Below are positions 42,045 to 52,300 of a stretch of DNA of 62,452 bases, in pieces. The position numbers and the translations under genes are program-made. The DNA comes from Bacteroidota bacterium. GTDB taxonomy: Bacteria; Bacteroidota; Bacteroidia; AKYH767-A; OLB10. Positions within the stretch are counted from its first letter, which is position 1; each line of letters begins with the position of its first letter. The stretch covers positions 1 to 62,452 of the forward strand of contig JAHEYP010000020.1 of assembly GCA_023251535.1 (NCBI GenBank), written 5' to 3'. The notes below the pieces were generated by a model, which was not told the origin of the DNA, searched no databases, and saw only the letters and a program-made list of their open reading frames with translations.

Positions 42045-43241
42045 CTATAGCCTATAGCCAATTAATTTTGATTTCGATTTCTCATTCAAAACAAGGTTCT
42101 CAACATTTAAATTATCAATTTGCACCAACCCCGGCTTCATTCCCACTTTTATCTTGCCGAATTTTTTATCGATGCCTAGGAATTCGGCGCCGTTGATGGT
42201 GGCCCACTTGATGAGTCGCTCGAACGGAATTTCAGGATGAGCAGCAGCGATAGTTTTTAATTCGCTTAATATCGAAAGACGATGATTGCTTGCAAGGCTA
42301 TCGGTGCCGACGGTTACTTTTAATTCGTCGTTATTATAAATGCAAAGATGTGGTAATCGTCCGGTGATGTAATTGTTTGCATTCGGACATAAGCACCAAT
42401 ACAAATTGTTATGCAATGCAGTGGCGATATCAATCTGCGCAGCTGTAGTGAGTGTGTTATGCACCATCATCAAAGGCTTGCAGTCGGTAAGCAATGGTAA
42501 GGTGTTTAACATCGGACAAGCATCGCTAATATTATCAAACAAGCGAATGTTTAATCCTAGTCCGAGGAAAAAATCAGATAATGGTCCCGATTTATCTTTG
42601 CAAAACAAAAATTCATCATCACTTTCCTGCATATGTATTGATACAGGTTGACTTTTATGGAAAGCGTTTTTGTTGACTGCGCTTATCAACGTTCGCGACA
42701 TCGAATACGGCGCATGGGGAACAATAGAAGCATTTCCTTTCGTGCTAAAAATATACTCATCACATAGTGCTAATGCTTTTTCAAGAATGCTATCAGCTTT
42801 GGACGGATCTTGCCCTACTACTTCTACGAAGGTATGGTAGTACAACGACGATTTTTGCTTTACAGGAAGGCTAATGTCTAAGTTAGAAATATCGCCCACG
42901 GCAACGATGCCTTCTTCGTACATTTCTTTATCGGCAAGCATCATGGCCTGAAGAATTTCATCGTTCGATGATGAAAATCGTTCAGCAAAAAGTCCCTTGA
43001 TAAATCCCGCCATTCCATCGCTGCGTTCCTTTACTTTCCCCTTTAAATGAGATAATTCAAGATGGCAGTGGCTATTTACAAATCCTGGAGTAATAATGCC
43101 TTCAACTTCCGTGATATTACTAGAGGAACTTTCTTCTCCTACGGCCACAATTACTCCCTCCGAATTTACTTCCACAAAGCCATTTCGGAGTGGAGGGCCA
43201 TCGTTGGTGATAATTAAATCTGCTTTAAAAGTCCTGATCAT
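42045..43241 (-). CDS. Amidohydrolase-superfamily deaminase (TRZ/ATZ or aminofutalosine deaminase-like)
   Basis: 398 residues. Metal site typical of the cytosine/adenosine deaminase-like branch: HCH in NSHCHLELSHLKG, later His in VPHAPYSMS, VSIHMQES, MMVHNTLTT and the Asp in VGTDSLASNHRLS. The CPNANNYITGRLP segment and TDSLASN occur in SsnA/guanine-deaminase-like and in aminodeoxyfutalosine deaminase (MqnX) proteins. Without other menaquinone genes nearby the substrate cannot be assigned. Divergent from rlmN. Confidence 0.75.
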   Translation of the reverse strand: MIRTFKADLIITNDGPPLRNGFVEVNSEGVIVAVGEESSSSNITEVEGIITPGFVNSHCHLELSHLKGKVKERSDGMAGFIKGLFAERFSSSNDEILQAMMLADKEMYEEGIVAVGDISNLDISLPVKQKSSLYYHTFVEVVGQDPSKADSILEKALALCDEYIFSTKGNASIVPHAPYSMSRTLISAVNKNAFHKSQPVSIHMQESDDEFLFCKDKSGPLSDFFLGLGLNIRLFDNISDACPMLNTLPLLTDCKPLMMVHNTLTTAAQIDIATALHNNLYWCLCPNANNYITGRLPHLCIYNNDELKVTVGTDSLASNHRLSILSELKTIAAAHPEIPFERLIKWATINGAEFLGIDKKFGKIKVGMKPGLVQIDNLNVENLVLNEKSKSKLIGYRL

Positions 43242-43295
43242 GGTACTGCGAAGGTAATTAGAGTTATTGAACTCATCAACCCCGCAATCATTTTG

Positions 43296-43303
43296 TATCT
43301 TTG
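43296..43303 (+). promoter_or_regulatory. rlmN -7 box (TATCTTTG)
   Basis: Exact TAnnTTTG with only CGCC before the ATG at 43308. Leaderless candidate. Confidence 0.65.
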
Positions 43304-43307
43304 CGCC

Positions 43308-44357
43308 ATGTCGAAGCCGAACTTACGCCATCTGGATGCCGATCAAATCAAAGCCTTTTTCATAGAAAAGGGCGATAAAGCTTTTCGTGCCAAGCAGGTT
43401 CATGAGTGGATCTGGCAGAAATCGGCTCGTTCGTTCGACGAAATGACCAATCTTTCGAAGGATACTAGGTCGTTACTACAAGAGCATTTTACTTTAGATC
43501 CCGTGACGGTAGATAATCTGCAGATTAGTCGCGATCGTACCATAAAGAGCGCTTTTAAGCTCCACGACGGACATTTAGTAGAAGGAGTATTGATTCCTAC
43601 CGACTCTCGCATGACGGCTTGTGTGTCGTCGCAAGTAGGATGTAGCTTAACCTGTAAATTTTGTGCTACTGGTAAGTTAGAGCGACTCCGCAACCTCAAT
43701 TTTGACGAGATTTATGATCAAGTAGCGATAATTCGTAAGCAAGCCCTCGAAAATTACAATATCCCTTTATCGAATATTGTTTATATGGGAATGGGTGAGC
43801 CCTTATTGAATTATGCGAATGTGATTAAGAGTATAGATCGCATTACCTCTCCCGACGGATTGGGAATGTCACCGCAACGAATAACGGTTTCTACAGCTGG
43901 CATCGCTAAGATGATAAAGAAGCTAGGCGATGATCAAGTGAAATTTAATCTCGCATTATCATTGCATGCGGCGAACGATGTAAAGCGTAGCCAGATTATG
44001 CCGATAAACGAAACGAATACACTTGATGTATTAGAAGAAGCATTGAATTATTTCTACGATAAAACTGGAACACGAGTAACATTTGAATATATCGTTTTCA
44101 AAAATTTTAATGATAATATTTCTGATGCGAAGGAGTTAGGAGCATTTGCACGTAGAGTGCCAGCGAAAATTAATTTGATTGAATACAATGCAATTGGTGA
44201 TGGTGTTTTTACCAATACCAGTGAAGAGAAATTAAATGCTTTTGTATCGACACTCGAGAATAACGGGCATATTGTAAATGTTCGTCGCAGTAGAGGAAAA
44301 GATATTGACGCTGCCTGCGGACAATTAGCGAACAAAGGTGGGAAAGACGAAAAATAG
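43308..44357 (+). CDS. rlmN: 23S rRNA (adenine2503-C2)-methyltransferase RlmN
   Basis: 349 residues from ATG 43308. Radical-SAM enzyme methylating A2503 of 23S rRNA and A37 of some tRNAs. CxxxCxxC cluster ligands C112, C116, C119 (CSLTCKFC), GMGEPLLNY, the substrate-bound cysteine of the family in this region, and the resolving C337 near the end (DAACGQLA). N-terminal helical domain with FRAKQVHEWIWQK. Its stop codon is directly adjacent to that of the convergent ribE, with no base between. Confidence 0.95.
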   Translation: MSKPNLRHLDADQIKAFFIEKGDKAFRAKQVHEWIWQKSARSFDEMTNLSKDTRSLLQEHFTLDPVTVDNLQISRDRTIKSAFKLHDGHLVEGVLIPTDSRMTACVSSQVGCSLTCKFCATGKLERLRNLNFDEIYDQVAIIRKQALENYNIPLSNIVYMGMGEPLLNYANVIKSIDRITSPDGLGMSPQRITVSTAGIAKMIKKLGDDQVKFNLALSLHAANDVKRSQIMPINETNTLDVLEEALNYFYDKTGTRVTFEYIVFKNFNDNISDAKELGAFARRVPAKINLIEYNAIGDGVFTNTSEEKLNAFVSTLENNGHIVNVRRSRGKDIDAACGQLANKGGKDEK

Positions 44358-44951
44358 TTAAGGCTGAATATTTTTCATATAAGCAGTCACGTATTTCCCA
44401 ATTACATCAAATTCGAGATTTACTTTATCACCCACTTTTAGAGCATGAAAAGTAGTATGCTCAAAAGTATAAGGGATAATAGCTACAGAGAACTTTCCTT
44501 TCGACGATTCAACAACTGTTAAGCTTACGCCATTAATACAAACAGAACCTTTGGGTACAGTAAAATGAATACTATCTGGATTGTAAGAGATTCTGAAATG
44601 CCAACTACCATTTTCATCGGTGATAGAATCAACAGTTCCTGTTTCATCAACATGACCTTGAACAATATGTCCGTCGAGGCGCCCACCCGCAATCATACAT
44701 CTTTCTAAGTTAACAGCATCGCCTGCGATTAAATGTCCGAGGTTGGTTCTGCGAAGCGTTTCAGCGATAGCGGTTACCGAATAACTATTATTTCGTATAT
44801 CCGTCACCGTTAGACATACTCCGTTGTGGGCTAAACTTTGGTCAACTTTAAGCTCGTGAGTAAACGGGCATTCAAAAATAAAAGTACGGTTTTCGCCTTG
44901 ATCGCTAAATGACTTTAAGGAGCCTGTTGCTTCCACAATTCCTGTAAACAT
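44358..44951 (-). CDS. ribE: Riboflavin synthase alpha subunit
   Basis: 197 residues from ATG 44951 (MFTGIVEATG), the invariant family start; 15 upstream in-frame codons are rejected. Two lumazine-binding repeats: SLAHNGVCLTVTDIRNNSYSV...ETLRRTNLG...LERCMIAGGRLDGHIVQGHVD and SVCINGVSLTVVESSKGKFSVAIIPYTFEHTTF...NLEFDVIGKYV. Final step of riboflavin synthesis. Lone gene. Confidence 0.95.
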   Translation of the reverse strand: MFTGIVEATGSLKSFSDQGENRTFIFECPFTHELKVDQSLAHNGVCLTVTDIRNNSYSVTAIAETLRRTNLGHLIAGDAVNLERCMIAGGRLDGHIVQGHVDETGTVDSITDENGSWHFRISYNPDSIHFTVPKGSVCINGVSLTVVESSKGKFSVAIIPYTFEHTTFHALKVGDKVNLEFDVIGKYVTAYMKNIQP

Positions 44952-44980
44952 AATAAATGCTATTTGAGCTAATTTCGGTG

Positions 44981-44988
44981 CAAATATA
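44981..44988 (-). promoter_or_regulatory. ribE -7 box (TATATTTG on minus strand)
   Basis: Exact TAnnTTTG, 29 bp before the ribE ATG. No FMN riboswitch is apparent in this short leader. Confidence 0.6.
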
Positions 44989-45073
44989 AGGCTCATTTTC
45001 GGGTCAGGAGCGCAAGTTGTCGATTTTATAGCGTAGTTTATCTAAGATTCAGGGTTTATAATGAATTAGGGCT

Positions 45074-45081
45074 TATTTTTG
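45074..45081 (+). promoter_or_regulatory. -7 box (TATTTTTG) of the S9 peptidase gene
   Basis: Exact TAnnTTTG, 20 bp before the ATG. Confidence 0.6.
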
Positions 45082-45101
45082 TTCATCTATAGATTAACCA
45101 T

Positions 45102-47240
45102 ATGAAATTACTGAATAAGATTACCCTTCTGGTGCTGATGGTGCCTGCGATGGCATTTGCCCAGAAAAAGCAAATTACATTAGAAGAAGCTGTGATGCAA
45201 CAGCGAACAACATTAGGTCCTAAGCGTCTTGCTCAATTGCAATGGGTGAAGGGTAGCAACGACTATTCATACGTTGAAAAGAATGTATTGATGCGTGGGA
45301 ATGTCGACGCCAAAACGGCCTCTCCAGTTTGTACTCTCGACGAATTGAATTCGATGATCAAATCGGTTCATGGTGATACCATTCCGAGGATTGCTGGAAT
45401 TGAATGGAAGAGTAAGAATTCATTTGAATTTACTTCAGTAAACAAGATCTATTTAGTTGATACGAAATTAAAGTCGGCGGTTGTAACTGATAGTTCTACG
45501 ATTCCTGCCGACGCATTAGTTCCGGAAGTTGGAAGTGTAGGTACTGCTTATGTTTTAAACGACAATATTTATGTTGATGTAAAGCATAAAGCTACTCAAG
45601 TAACAACCGATGGAAGTAGAGAATTAGTTTACGGGAAAAGTGTGCATCGTGAAGAGTTCGGAATCGACAAAGGATTATTCTGGTCGCCAAACGGAAATTT
45701 ATTAGCATTTTACCGCATGGATCAAAGTATGGTAACCGATTATCCGATTGTGGATTTTTCGGAGAAGCCAGCGAAGGATAGAGAGATTAAGTATCCTTTT
45801 GCAGGTGGTAAAAGTCATGAAGTAACAGTAGGAGTATTTGATATTACAACTGGTAAGACCATTTATTTAAAAACGGGTTTGCCTAAAGATCATTACTTAA
45901 CAAATATTGCATGGAGTCCTGATGCAAAATCAATTTACATTGCTGAGTTAAATCGCGATCAAAATGAAATGAATTTAAATCAGTACAATGCTACTACAGG
46001 AGATTTTGTTAAGACATTGTTCACTGAAAAAGACGAAAAATATACTGAGCCTTTACATCCGATAGAATTTGTTCCTGGTAATCCGAATCAGTTTGTATGG
46101 CAAAGTCGCCGTGATGGATGGAATCATTTATATCTCTACAAAGTTGATGGCACCTTCGTGCGTCAATTGACAAAAGGTACATGGGAAGTTATTGATGTAG
46201 CAGGATTCGATGCGAAAGCAGCAAATATCTATTTTACATCAACAATCAACAGTGGAATTAATCGCGATTTCTGTGTGACAAGTGTAGCAACTGGGAAAGC
46301 AAAACGATTAACAAGTGGTGATGGAGTTCATACATGTCTTTATAGCCAAGAAGCGAATTATTTTATTGATAATTTCAGTTCATTAAATGTTCCGAATGTG
46401 ATCAAATTAATTGGTCTTGACGGAAAAGAAAAGCAAACAATATTAACTGCTGAAGATCCATTAAAAGATTATGCTGTCGGAACAACAAAAATGTTTACGA
46501 TTAAGTCGAAATTAGGAGAGGATCTTTATTGCAGAATGGTATTGCCTGTAGATTTCGATTCAACAAAAAAATATCCGGTTATTGTTTATGTGTATGGTGG
46601 TCCACATGTGCAACTTGTAACTAATACTTGGTTAGGAGGAGGCGATTTATGGTATCAATACATGGCAGAGAAAGGATATATCGTATTCACACTTGATAAT
46701 CATGGAAGCGGAAATAGAGGTAAAGCATTTGAGCAAGCAACATTCCGTCAATTGGGAACAGTAGAGATGCAAGATCAATTAAGTGGAGTTGATTATTTAA
46801 AATCGTTGAAGTATGTAGATGCTGATAGAATGGGAGTACATGGTTGGAGTTTCGGAGGATTTATGACGACTTCATTAATGACAAGAAATGCGGGCATCTT
46901 CAAAGCTGCTGTGGCTGGCGGTCCTGTAATCGATTGGAGTTACTATGAAGTAATGTACACTGAAAGATATATGGATACACCTGATCAGAATCCCGCAGGT
47001 TATAAAACAGCCAACTTATTGAATTATGTAGATCAACTAAAAGGAAAGTTAATGTTAATACATGGAACATCTGATGATGTAGTTGTATGGCAACATAGTT
47101 TGATGTATTTGAAAAGAGCGGTAAGTAAAAATGTAATGTTAGATTACTTCGTTTATCCCGGACATTTACATAATGTACGAGGGAAAGACAGAGTACATTT
47201 AATGGGTAAAATATCGCAGTACTTCCTCGAAAATTTATAA
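45102..47240 (+). CDS. S9 family dipeptidyl-peptidase IV-like peptidase
   Basis: 712 residues. Signal peptide MKLLNKITLLVLMVPAMAFAQ. N-terminal eight-bladed DPP-IV propeller (about 40-460) containing HREEFGIDKGLFWSPNG, whose Glu-Glu pair is the usual anchor for the peptide N-terminus. The C-terminal alpha/beta hydrolase domain has the triad S583 (GWSFGGF), D658 or D659 (GTSDDVV) and H690 (PGHLHNVRG). Removes X-Pro dipeptides in the periplasm, as related DPP-IV enzymes of Bacteroidota do. Ended by a strong terminator. Confidence 0.93.
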   Translation: MKLLNKITLLVLMVPAMAFAQKKQITLEEAVMQQRTTLGPKRLAQLQWVKGSNDYSYVEKNVLMRGNVDAKTASPVCTLDELNSMIKSVHGDTIPRIAGIEWKSKNSFEFTSVNKIYLVDTKLKSAVVTDSSTIPADALVPEVGSVGTAYVLNDNIYVDVKHKATQVTTDGSRELVYGKSVHREEFGIDKGLFWSPNGNLLAFYRMDQSMVTDYPIVDFSEKPAKDREIKYPFAGGKSHEVTVGVFDITTGKTIYLKTGLPKDHYLTNIAWSPDAKSIYIAELNRDQNEMNLNQYNATTGDFVKTLFTEKDEKYTEPLHPIEFVPGNPNQFVWQSRRDGWNHLYLYKVDGTFVRQLTKGTWEVIDVAGFDAKAANIYFTSTINSGINRDFCVTSVATGKAKRLTSGDGVHTCLYSQEANYFIDNFSSLNVPNVIKLIGLDGKEKQTILTAEDPLKDYAVGTTKMFTIKSKLGEDLYCRMVLPVDFDSTKKYPVIVYVYGGPHVQLVTNTWLGGGDLWYQYMAEKGYIVFTLDNHGSGNRGKAFEQATFRQLGTVEMQDQLSGVDYLKSLKYVDADRMGVHGWSFGGFMTTSLMTRNAGIFKAAVAGGPVIDWSYYEVMYTERYMDTPDQNPAGYKTANLLNYVDQLKGKLMLIHGTSDDVVVWQHSLMYLKRAVSKNVMLDYFVYPGHLHNVRGKDRVHLMGKISQYFLENL

Positions 47241-47257
47241 AAAAATTAAAAGTCAGT

Positions 47258-47292
47258 AAGCCTCATGATAAACCTCATGAGGCTTTTTTTAT
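47258..47292 (+). terminator. Terminator after the S9 peptidase gene
   Basis: AAGCCTCATGA / TCATGAGGCTT with 6-nt loop and a T run. Confidence 0.9.
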
Positions 47293-47352
47293 GGCTGTTT
47301 ACGAGAGAGAATTTGCTTTTTTGTGAAATACCTGACAAAAAGTTTCGGGTAT

Positions 47353-47368
47353 TGTGACTAATGTTACT
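47353..47368. promoter_or_regulatory. Crp/Fnr-type operator upstream of CoA-disulfide reductase-rhodanese
   Basis: TGTGA-CTAATG-TTACT. Centre 47360.5, exactly 36.5 bp from the last G of the -7-like box GACATTTG (47390-47397), 19 bp before the ATG. It lies 21-25 kb from the regulator and sulfur island. Confidence 0.68.
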
Positions 47369-47416
47369 TTTAAAGCCTTTCTTTCATCTGACATTTGCAT
47401 CATCAATACTATCAGC

Positions 47417-49102
47417 ATGAAATACATTATCGTTGGTGCCGTTGCCGGAGGCGCAAGTACAGCTGCAAGACTAAGAAGATTAGACGAACATGCAGAAATA
47501 ATCATTTTTGAAAAAGGAGCTTATATCTCCTATGCGAATTGCGGATTGCCCTATTATATCGGTAATGTAATTACAGACAGAAATAAATTGTTTGTCCAAA
47601 CAGCAGGAGCGTTTAATCAACGATTCAATATAGATGTCCGTGTACAAACGGAAGTAATGAGTGTAAACGCAGAAGAGCATACTATAACGGCAAAGAATTT
47701 AGTTACGGGAGAAGAATATGTTGAACGATATGATAAACTTGTTTTATCGCCGGGTGCTGAACCAATTCGACCGCCGTTACCCGGAATTACAAACGAAGGA
47801 ATCTTCACACTCAGAAATGTAAAGGATACTGATTTCATAAAGGCCTATGTAGATAAAAAATCAGTGAAGAAAGCTGTAGTAATCGGAGCAGGATTTATCG
47901 GACTAGAGATGGCGGAGAACTTACATGGTCTTGGCTTAGAAGTAAGTGTTATTGAAATGGGAAGTCAGATCTTAGCTCCAGTTGATTTTCCGATTGCAGC
48001 GATGGTGCAACAACATATACGCTCGAAAGGAGTTGAATTGTTTTTGAATAATGCAGTAACAGGTTTCGAAAAGAACGGAGAGAAGTTATTAGTCAATTTA
48101 AAAACAGGAAATTCCTTAGAAGCGGATGTAGTTATACTTTCGATAGGAGTGAAGCCTGATACACGATTAGCAGTAGGAGCGGGATTAGAAATCGGTGATG
48201 CGCGAGGAATAAAAGTGAATGAATATTTGCAAACTTCTAATCCCGATATCTATGCAGTAGGAGATGCGATAGAATTTACAAATCCTATAACAGGGCAATC
48301 ACTTGTTACCTATCTAGCAGGACCTGCAAACAAACAAGGACGCATTTGTGCAAACAATATAGTATTAGGAAATGTACAGAAGTACAATGGTTCAATAAAT
48401 ACAGCTATTGTAAAAGTATTCGACATGACAGTAGCTGCAGCAGGAACTGCTGTGAAGCATTTGAAATTTTCAAACATTAAACATATAGTTTCAACAACGC
48501 ATAATGGAGCGCATGCTGGGTATTATCCTGGAGCGGGACAAATGACAATGCAGATTGCGTTTGATCCTGAAACAGGACAATTATACAGTGCACAAATTGC
48601 AGGATATGAAGGAGTGGATAAGCGTATTGATTTGTTATCATCGATTATCAAAAGAAAAAGTACAATCTATGAGTTAATAGAATTGGAACATGCCTATGCT
48701 CCGCCGTTTTCATCGGCAAAAGATCCTGTGAATATGGCAGGCTTTGTTGCAGAGAATATTTTGTTAGAACGACTTCACATTTTTTACTGGAATGAAATGG
48801 ATCAAATAAACAACGATGATATTTTTATTGACGTGCGTAGAGAAGATGAATATCAAAAAGGTAGAATAGAAGGAGCTATCAATATTCCTGTTGATGAAAT
48901 TAGAAATCGATTGAATGAAATTCCAAAAGACAAAAATGTTTTCATTTATTGTGAAGCAGGGTTGAGAGGATATTTAGCACAAAGAATTTTGTTGCAAAAC
49001 GGATATGCATCAGTAAAAAATTTATCCGGTGGATATAAACTTTGGAAAGCTGCAACAGAAGAAAGAGATTTCGCAGATGCCTTGCATTTATCAAACGCTT
49101 AA
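47417..49102 (+). CDS. CoA-disulfide reductase / persulfide reductase with C-terminal rhodanese domain
   Basis: 561 residues from ATG 47417; the open frame upstream runs through the operator. FAD/NAD(P) oxidoreductase of the single-cysteine class: MKYIIVGAVAGGASTAARLRR start, catalytic C42 in SYANCGLPYYIG, NAD motif VVIGAGFIGLEMAENLHGLG, second FAD motif YAVGDAIEF, dimerisation domain with AYAPPFSSAKDPVNMAGF. Residues ~460-555 are a rhodanese domain with C512 (YCEAGLRGY). This CoADR-RHD architecture reduces CoA-persulfide, polysulfide or CoA disulfide. Its promoter shares the operator of the sulfur island. Confidence 0.92.
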   Translation: MKYIIVGAVAGGASTAARLRRLDEHAEIIIFEKGAYISYANCGLPYYIGNVITDRNKLFVQTAGAFNQRFNIDVRVQTEVMSVNAEEHTITAKNLVTGEEYVERYDKLVLSPGAEPIRPPLPGITNEGIFTLRNVKDTDFIKAYVDKKSVKKAVVIGAGFIGLEMAENLHGLGLEVSVIEMGSQILAPVDFPIAAMVQQHIRSKGVELFLNNAVTGFEKNGEKLLVNLKTGNSLEADVVILSIGVKPDTRLAVGAGLEIGDARGIKVNEYLQTSNPDIYAVGDAIEFTNPITGQSLVTYLAGPANKQGRICANNIVLGNVQKYNGSINTAIVKVFDMTVAAAGTAVKHLKFSNIKHIVSTTHNGAHAGYYPGAGQMTMQIAFDPETGQLYSAQIAGYEGVDKRIDLLSSIIKRKSTIYELIELEHAYAPPFSSAKDPVNMAGFVAENILLERLHIFYWNEMDQINNDDIFIDVRREDEYQKGRIEGAINIPVDEIRNRLNEIPKDKNVFIYCEAGLRGYLAQRILLQNGYASVKNLSGGYKLWKAATEERDFADALHLSNA

Positions 49103-49340
49103 AATGCGAATCGGATTCTCAAAAAAAAATCAGCTCAGGAGAAACCGAAAAGTCCTTTAGTTTTTTCGATAAGTACAATTGCTGCGCCAAATTCCAAGCG
49201 GCAAGAAATATATGACGCAATATTATTTGTAAAGCATTGGTTTTGAATTGGTCTGAATCAAAGTGAAGGGTTAGGTTGGTCGAATTGAGAGCTCGTTTTA
49301 TACGGCCGGTATTTGACTATGCTGTTTCAACGCTTTTTTC
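49103..49340. other. Plain intergenic region
   Basis: About 240 bp with A and T runs; no hairpin, repeat or gene that I can support. Confidence 0.4.
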
Positions 49341-49348
49341 TATATTTG
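49341..49348 (+). promoter_or_regulatory. -7 box (TATATTTG) of the large T9SS gene
   Basis: Exact TAnnTTTG, 32 bp before ATG 49381. Confidence 0.6.
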
Positions 49349-49380
49349 GTAGTTCAAACAGACCCAAACAACCAAAACCA

Positions 49381-52300
49381 ATGTTGAAAAAGCTACTCCT
49401 TACAAGCTTAATCATTTTATGTATTTCGTCGCCATTCAGCGTTAACGCGCAAGACTGGGTGTCGAAAATGAATGATCCGAACGTAAATTTTTATGAAGTT
49501 CAAAATTCCTTCAATAAATATTTCGCAAAGAAAGATCGATGGATAGAGCGTGCAAAAAAACTCGTATTCAAAAAGAAAGGCGAGTCACTGCAAGAAGAAG
49601 AATTTGAAGTTCCCGGATACTTTCAATACAAACGCTGGGAAACGTTCATGTCGCCACGAGTTGGTCCGAATGGAGAACGTTTCGATCCTTCTACTCCTTA
49701 CCGTGAGATGGAACGCTACAAACAAACTTATGGTACATTTAATTCAGGTAACTGGCAATTGCTAGGACCTGTTTCTGCAGTTCCTACAGGAGGTAATGCT
49801 GGGCGATTAACATTTGTTCGATTCGATCCTACTAACTCTAATATAATTTATGTTGGAGCGCCTGCCGGCGGATTATGGAAATCGACTGATGGAGGAAATA
49901 CATGGTCGTCGAATACAGATCAACTTGCACAAGTTATCGGTTGTACTGATATCGCAATTGATCCTACCAATACCAATATTATGTATTTAGCAACTGGTGA
50001 CGGAGATGCAGGAGATACCTACTCGGTAGGAGTATTAAAATCAACAGACGGCGGAGCAACATGGAATACAACAGGATTATCATATTACATGGCGAATTAT
50101 CGTCAGATCAGTAAAATTTTAATTGATCCGAATAATACGAATACGATTTTAGTTGCTACATCAGCAGGAGTATATCGCAGTACCGATGCAGCTGCAACAT
50201 TTACACAAACATTAGCTGGATCATTCAAGGACATGGAATTTAAGCCGGGTGATCCGAATACAGTTTATGTATGTGGAACGGAGTTTTATAAATCAACTAA
50301 TAACGGTCAAGGATTTACGAAGATTACATCAGGACTTCCTGTTGCGGCGAATGTAAGTAGAATGGCGATTGCCGTTTCTCCTGCAGATCCTGCTTATGTA
50401 TACATGATTGTAGGATTGCCTGCGCCGAATTACGGGACAGAAGGATTTTATAAATCAACAAACAGCGGAACAAGCTTTACAAAGCCAAGCACTCCAGCAT
50501 TAGGAACACAACAGTGGTATGATTTAGCTATTGCGGTTTCACCTACAACTACGAATGAAATTATTTTAGGTGGACAAACAGATTTCTTACGTTCAACGAA
50601 TGGAGGAACATCATGGACACAAAATGGAGGAACAACGCACGTAGATTACCATGATGTTGTTTTTACAAACGCATCAACATACTTTATAGTTAGTGATGGA
50701 GGAGTATTCAAAACAACCAATAGCGGTGCTTCTTGGAGCGACTTAAGCGATGGCTTACAAATTGCAGAAATGTATGGATTAGGACAATCGGCTGCGAATG
50801 AAAATTTAATCATTCAAGGATGGCAAGATAATGGAACTAATAAATACACTGGTACTGGTTGGACAAAAATTTTAGGTGGTGATGGAATGTTATGTTTTAT
50901 CGATTGGAATAACGATCAAAATATGTGGGCTGAATATTACAACGGCGCATTTCAGAAATCAACAAACGGTGGAAATAGTTTTTCAGGTGCAACATCCGGA
51001 ATTACTGAAACGGGAGCATGGGTTACACCATGGATTCAAGATCCTATAACTCCTAGTTTATTGTATTCGGGATTTGTGAATGTATGGAAGAGTACGAATG
51101 GTGGTAATACATGGACGAAGACAAGTAACTTTACGAATACTGCAACTGTAACGAATTTAGCTGTATCGCCTGCAAACAATCAAGTAATTTGGGCTTGTAA
51201 GCCGGGCGGATTATACAAGAGTGCCGATGGTGGTGCAACATGGACAACTATTACTTCAATGCCAAGCGGGAATATTACATACATCGCTTGCAGCAATACT
51301 GATCCAAATAAAGCATGGATTACTTATTCAGGATTCACCAATTCGAGTAAAGTATTTCAAACAAACGATCAAGGAGTTACATGGGTGAATCTTTCAGCAT
51401 CAATTCCGAATATTCCTGTGAACTGTATTACATACGTGAATAATTCAAACGATGCATTATACATCGGTACCGATGTAGGAGTATTCTTCAAAGATGCAAC
51501 TATGAATGTTTGGCAGCCCTTCTTTAACGGATTACCAAATGTGATTGTATCGCAATTAGCGATCTTCTATCCTACAGGAAAAATTCGTGCATCAACATAT
51601 GGACGTGGATTATGGGAAAGTGATTTATATGTTCCAGGAACGTATGCGCCAACTGCAGCATTCGGATCGAATCAAAATATATCATGTCAAGGAGCAGCAA
51701 TGCACTTTAGTGATTACTCTGCAGGACAACCAACATCATGGAACTGGAGTTTCCCAGGAGGGTCGCCTTCAACGTCTAACTTGCAAAATCCTATAGTGTT
51801 TTATAATACTCCGGGAGTTTACTCTGTATCGTTAGTGACTTCGAATGCAAACGGAACAGATTCGGTAACCTACTCCAACTACATCAATATTGCGAATAGT
51901 CCACAGAATAATCCATCCACAGTTGGAGCGCAACGTTGCGGACCAGGAGTTGTAAACTTATCAGCAACAGGATCAGGTGCTGGAACATTACGTTGGTGGG
52001 ATGCACAAGGAGGCGGAAATGTAGTAGCAACTGGTAGCAGCTATTCACCGACTATCAACGGAACTACTACTTATTATGTTGACGAAGATTTTCCTCCGGG
52101 AGCAGTTGACTATGTAGGCGAATTTGGAAATGGAATCGGTGCAGGAGCATTCTTTACAGCGAATGATATTCGTGGATTATACTTTGATGTAACAAATCCT
52201 GTAATATTAAATTCAGTAGACGTATTTGCGAATACCTCAGGCGATCGTACGATTGAAATTTTAGATGCTCAAGGAAATACGTATGCAGATACAACAGTGT

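Noticed and set aside
44952..45070. FMN riboswitch upstream of ribE
   Set aside because: The promoter box is only 29 bp from the ATG, leaving no room for the aptamer.
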